Shown: one piece after another, positions 62,101 to 64,000 of the stretch
Layout: every line of letters begins with the position of its first letter
Position numbering within the stretch: position 1 is the first letter of the stretch
Source: Terracoccus luteus
GTDB taxonomy: Bacteria; Actinomycetota; Actinomycetes; Actinomycetales; Dermatophilaceae
NCBI RefSeq assembly: GCF_003635045.1
Contig: NZ_RBXT01000001.1
Coordinates: 2,790,001 to 2,854,000, forward strand
Direction of reading: 5' to 3'
Length of the DNA stretch: 64,000 bases
Position numbers and translations under genes: made by a program
The notes under the pieces: model-generated
The model's database searches: none
What the model saw: the letters and a program-made list of their open reading frames with translations, nothing else
Told to the model about the DNA's origin: nothing

Positions 62101-62144
62101 GACGACGAACGGGTGTCTCGTCGCCGAGACACCCGTTCGTCGTC
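62101..62144 (-). terminator. Terminator after Asp-box protein gene
   Basis: Perfect 20-bp stem beginning GACGACGAACGGGTGTCTCG with loop TCGC, 12 bp past the stop. Confidence 0.9.
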
Positions 62145-62156
62145 ACGTGGTGCCGC

Positions 62157-63293
62157 TCAGTGCTGCAGGATGCCGACCCGGCCGAGCTCGCCACTGGCCC
62201 AGCACGCCCCGTCATTGGTGCACTCGACGGAGTCGAAGCTGCCGGCGTCGAACGGGGCCCACGTGCGGCCACCGTCGGTGGTGACGTCGGAGCCCGACGG
62301 CCCGACCGCGAGGGCCGTGCCGTAGGCGCCGGGCACCCAGTCGGAGCCGGAGCGGTAGCCGCTCGGGTTGCTGCGCGACTTCTGCCACGTCTTGCCCCCG
62401 TCACGCGTGAAGGCGGCGTTGTCGGCGGCCTCGTCCGGCTTGAGGTAGTCGCCGCCGACGATGATCCCGAGCCGCGGGCCGCGGTAGGCGATCGAGAAGA
62501 TGCCGGCGGCGGCGCCACCGGGGATGGGGCTGTCGGCGACGGTCCAGGTGCGACCGGCATCCTTCGAGCTGAACACCCGACCCGGGTCGGCGCCGCCGCT
62601 GACGAGGTACATGCGCTGACCGGCACCCTCCTGCAGGCACGTGCCGCTGGCTGCGAAGGCGAACTCGCCGGGCTTGGCGTCGGGCATGCCGGCGCGGCTG
62701 ACCTGGCTCCACGTGCGCCCGCCGTCGGTGGTCTTGACGAGGCGGAACTTGCCGTCGACCGGGTCGCTCATGGCCACGCCGTCGCGCGGCGAGGTGAAGG
62801 CCATGCAGTCGTAGAAGGCGGACGGCGTGCGGTTGCGGAAGGTCTCGGTCCACGTGGCGCCGCCGTCGTCGGTGACGAGGATGCGCGAGTCGGTGCCCTC
62901 CCCGATCGACAGGATGACGGCACGGCGGGCGTCGAAGGCCTCGATATCGCGGAACTGCAGCTCGTCGGTGCCCAGACCGACCGGGCTCACGTCGGTCCAC
63001 GTCGAGCCGCCGTCGGTGGTGCGCAGGACGGTGCCCTCGGTGCCGCTGACCCAGGCGACGTCCTTCGAGACGGGGGCCAGGCCGCGGAAGCGGGCCTCCG
63101 AGCCGGTGGCCGAGAGCGACCACGAGTAGTCGTCCGCCGCCATGGACGGGGCGGACGGGGCGGACGGGGCGGACGCGACGGCCGGGCGGGCCGTGGGTGA
63201 TGCTGCCGGCGAGGCGGTGGAGGCCGCCGCGGCGCCGGCGACGAGCGCGGCGGTGGCGGCGGTGACGGACAGGGTGCGCGAGAGGGTCGTCAT
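62157..63293 (-). CDS. Secreted Asp-box / YCF48-like beta-propeller protein
   Basis: 378 residues. A signal peptide (TLSRTLSVTAATAALVAGAAAASTA) is followed by an Ala/Pro/Ser-rich stretch with APSAPSAPS repeats. A propeller then carries six Asp-box turns: TTDGGSTW, VTDDGGATW, KTTDGGRTW, SSKDAGRTW, TRDGGKTW and TTDGGRTW. Resembles sialidase/YCF48-like and plant photosystem-assembly folds; catalytic sialidase residues were not recognised. Often annotated oxidoreductase. ATG at 63293. Exported, function unknown. Confidence 0.85.
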   Translation of the reverse strand: MTTLSRTLSVTAATAALVAGAAAASTASPAASPTARPAVASAPSAPSAPSMAADDYSWSLSATGSEARFRGLAPVSKDVAWVSGTEGTVLRTTDGGSTWTDVSPVGLGTDELQFRDIEAFDARRAVILSIGEGTDSRILVTDDGGATWTETFRNRTPSAFYDCMAFTSPRDGVAMSDPVDGKFRLVKTTDGGRTWSQVSRAGMPDAKPGEFAFAASGTCLQEGAGQRMYLVSGGADPGRVFSSKDAGRTWTVADSPIPGGAAAGIFSIAYRGPRLGIIVGGDYLKPDEAADNAAFTRDGGKTWQKSRSNPSGYRSGSDWVPGAYGTALAVGPSGSDVTTDGGRTWAPFDAGSFDSVECTNDGACWASGELGRVGILQH

Positions 63294-63344
63294 GTCAGAG
63301 CAACCTAGTGCCGCAAGGCCGCCCGCGGGCGTCCCGGCATCCGG

Positions 63345-63432
63345 CATTGACCTCTCGACGGGGTTCAAATGGCCTTTCGACGGAAAGCGCTTACCGTCGA
63401 GAGGCCAAATAGGGGTCGTCGAGAGGTCAGTG
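63345..63432. repeat. 88-bp near-perfect palindrome, centre AAGCGCTT
   Basis: Symmetric about 63388/63389. Each arm contains two GACCTCTCGACG/GGCCTTTCGACGG-type blocks and matches the arms of the 10508-10791 element. It lies 22 bp after the aspartokinase stop and 52 bp before the start of the next gene, so it can act as terminator, processed RNA hairpin or recognition site. Confidence 0.82.
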
Positions 63433-63453
63433 CCCCCGGCCCCTGGCGTCGGG

Positions 63454-64000
63454 TCAGCGGCCGGTGCCGCCGTAGACGATGGCGTCCTCGGTCGAGTCGA
63501 GGCCGAAGGCCGTGTGCACGGCCCGCACGGCGTCGTCGAGCTGCTCGGCCCGCGTCACCGCCGAGACGCGGATCTCGCTGGTCGAGATCATCTCGATGTT
63601 GATGCCGGCCTCGGCGAGGGCGCCGAAGAACTTCGCAGAGACGCCGGGGTGGCTCTTCATGCCGGCACCGACGAGAGCGATCTTGCCGATCTTGTCGTCG
63701 AGCCGGAGGTCCTCGTAGCCGACCTCGTCGCGGATGGCCTGCAGCACCTGCATGCCCCGGGCCCCGTCGGCCTGCGGCAGCGTGAACGAGATGTCCGTCT
63801 TGGCCGTGGCCGCCGCCGACACGTTCTGCACGATCATGTCGATGTTGATGCCCGACTCGGCGATGGCGCCGAAGATCTTCGCCGCCACCCCGACCCGGTC
63901 GGGCACCCCGACGATGGTGATCTTGGCCTCGCTGCGGTCGTGGGCGATGCCGGCGATGATCGGTGCTTCCACAGCGCCTTCTCCTTCGTAGGGGTTGTCC
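63454..64000 (-). CDS. lysC: Aspartokinase, C-terminal ACT domains (5' end beyond window)
   Basis: The visible 181 codons comprise the two regulatory ACT domains of aspartate kinase, which starts lysine/threonine/methionine synthesis. SEAKITIVGVPDRVGVAAKIFGAIAESGINIDMIVQN and IALVGAGMKSHPGVSAKFFGALAEAGINIEMISTSEIRVSAV are the paired allosteric-site motifs; the end YGGTGR is typical. The frame is open to the window edge. A GTG at 63972 with GAAGGAGA upstream may start a separate beta subunit from inside the gene, as in Corynebacterium glutamicum. Confidence 0.93.
   Translation of the reverse strand, partial: DNPYEGEGAVEAPIIAGIAHDRSEAKITIVGVPDRVGVAAKIFGAIAESGINIDMIVQNVSAAATAKTDISFTLPQADGARGMQVLQAIRDEVGYEDLRLDDKIGKIALVGAGMKSHPGVSAKFFGALAEAGINIEMISTSEIRVSAVTRAEQLDDAVRAVHTAFGLDSTEDAIVYGGTGR

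Overview
The window is chromosomal DNA from a high-GC actinobacterium, most likely of the Intrasporangiaceae/Micrococcales type (inferred; there is no rRNA to test it). The signs are strong GAC/GTC/GCC codon bias, many GTG starts, WhiB, an actinobacterial trp-type attenuator and gene order. No phage, insertion sequence, CRISPR array or rRNA operon is visible. There is one tRNA gene, tRNA-Pro(CGG).

Left third (1-29 kb): this follows the conserved actinobacterial block known in Mycobacterium tuberculosis as roughly Rv3659c-Rv3683. In order it holds a tadA/ssd pair (Flp pilus locus), a Fic-fold gene, acetyl-CoA synthetase, a holin-like membrane protein, an epoxide-hydrolase-like protein, the operon nth-Nudix-marP, a divergent crp, then MBL/Nudix/RidA/DUF4177, two ArsA-like ATPases, whiB4, ponA2, a YqeY-like gene and a metallophosphoesterase. 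Inserted in it are an auxiliary tryptophanyl-tRNA synthetase with a textbook ribosome-mediated attenuator (16-residue leader with two adjacent Trp codons), a GH13 glycosidase, DUF202 proteins and a pentapeptide-repeat protein. The 750-bp gap upstream of ssd holds a candidate 6S/Ms1-like RNA.

Middle (29-44 kb): accessory and housekeeping genes including nei2, pepC, a TauE/SafE exporter, an NTF2-FMO monooxygenase fusion, an APC permease, a Ddn-type deazaflavin enzyme, a secreted M14 carboxypeptidase, an aldo/keto reductase, and an unusual protein that joins an Imm5-like immunity domain to a rifamycin ADP-ribosyltransferase (Arr).

Right (44-53 kb): a seven-gene myo-inositol catabolic operon on the minus strand (iolG, iolC, a Cgl0159-type aldolase, iolB, iolD, an iolE/iolI-type gene, a second Gfo/Idh dehydrogenase). 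The first five are coupled by 4-bp overlaps. A divergent GntR/HutC regulator and inverted-repeat operators sit upstream, and a perfect 19-bp terminator stem ends the operon. iolA and an inositol transporter are not in the window.

Right end (53-64 kb): a CPA1 antiporter, a bona fide ACC deaminase by residue signature, an old-yellow-enzyme family reductase, an MFS exporter, a topoisomerase IB, an Asp-box (YCF48-like) secreted protein and the C-terminal ACT part of aspartokinase.

Cutting across the annotation are three repeat systems: a GGATGCC/GGCATCC heptamer far above expectation that also overrides codon preference inside genes; a covarying intergenic stem-loop with a constant 28-nt loop; and a palindromic element with core GTCGARAGGCCA. 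Many starts lie 12-13 nt after a TANNNT -10 box, pointing to frequent leaderless mRNAs.
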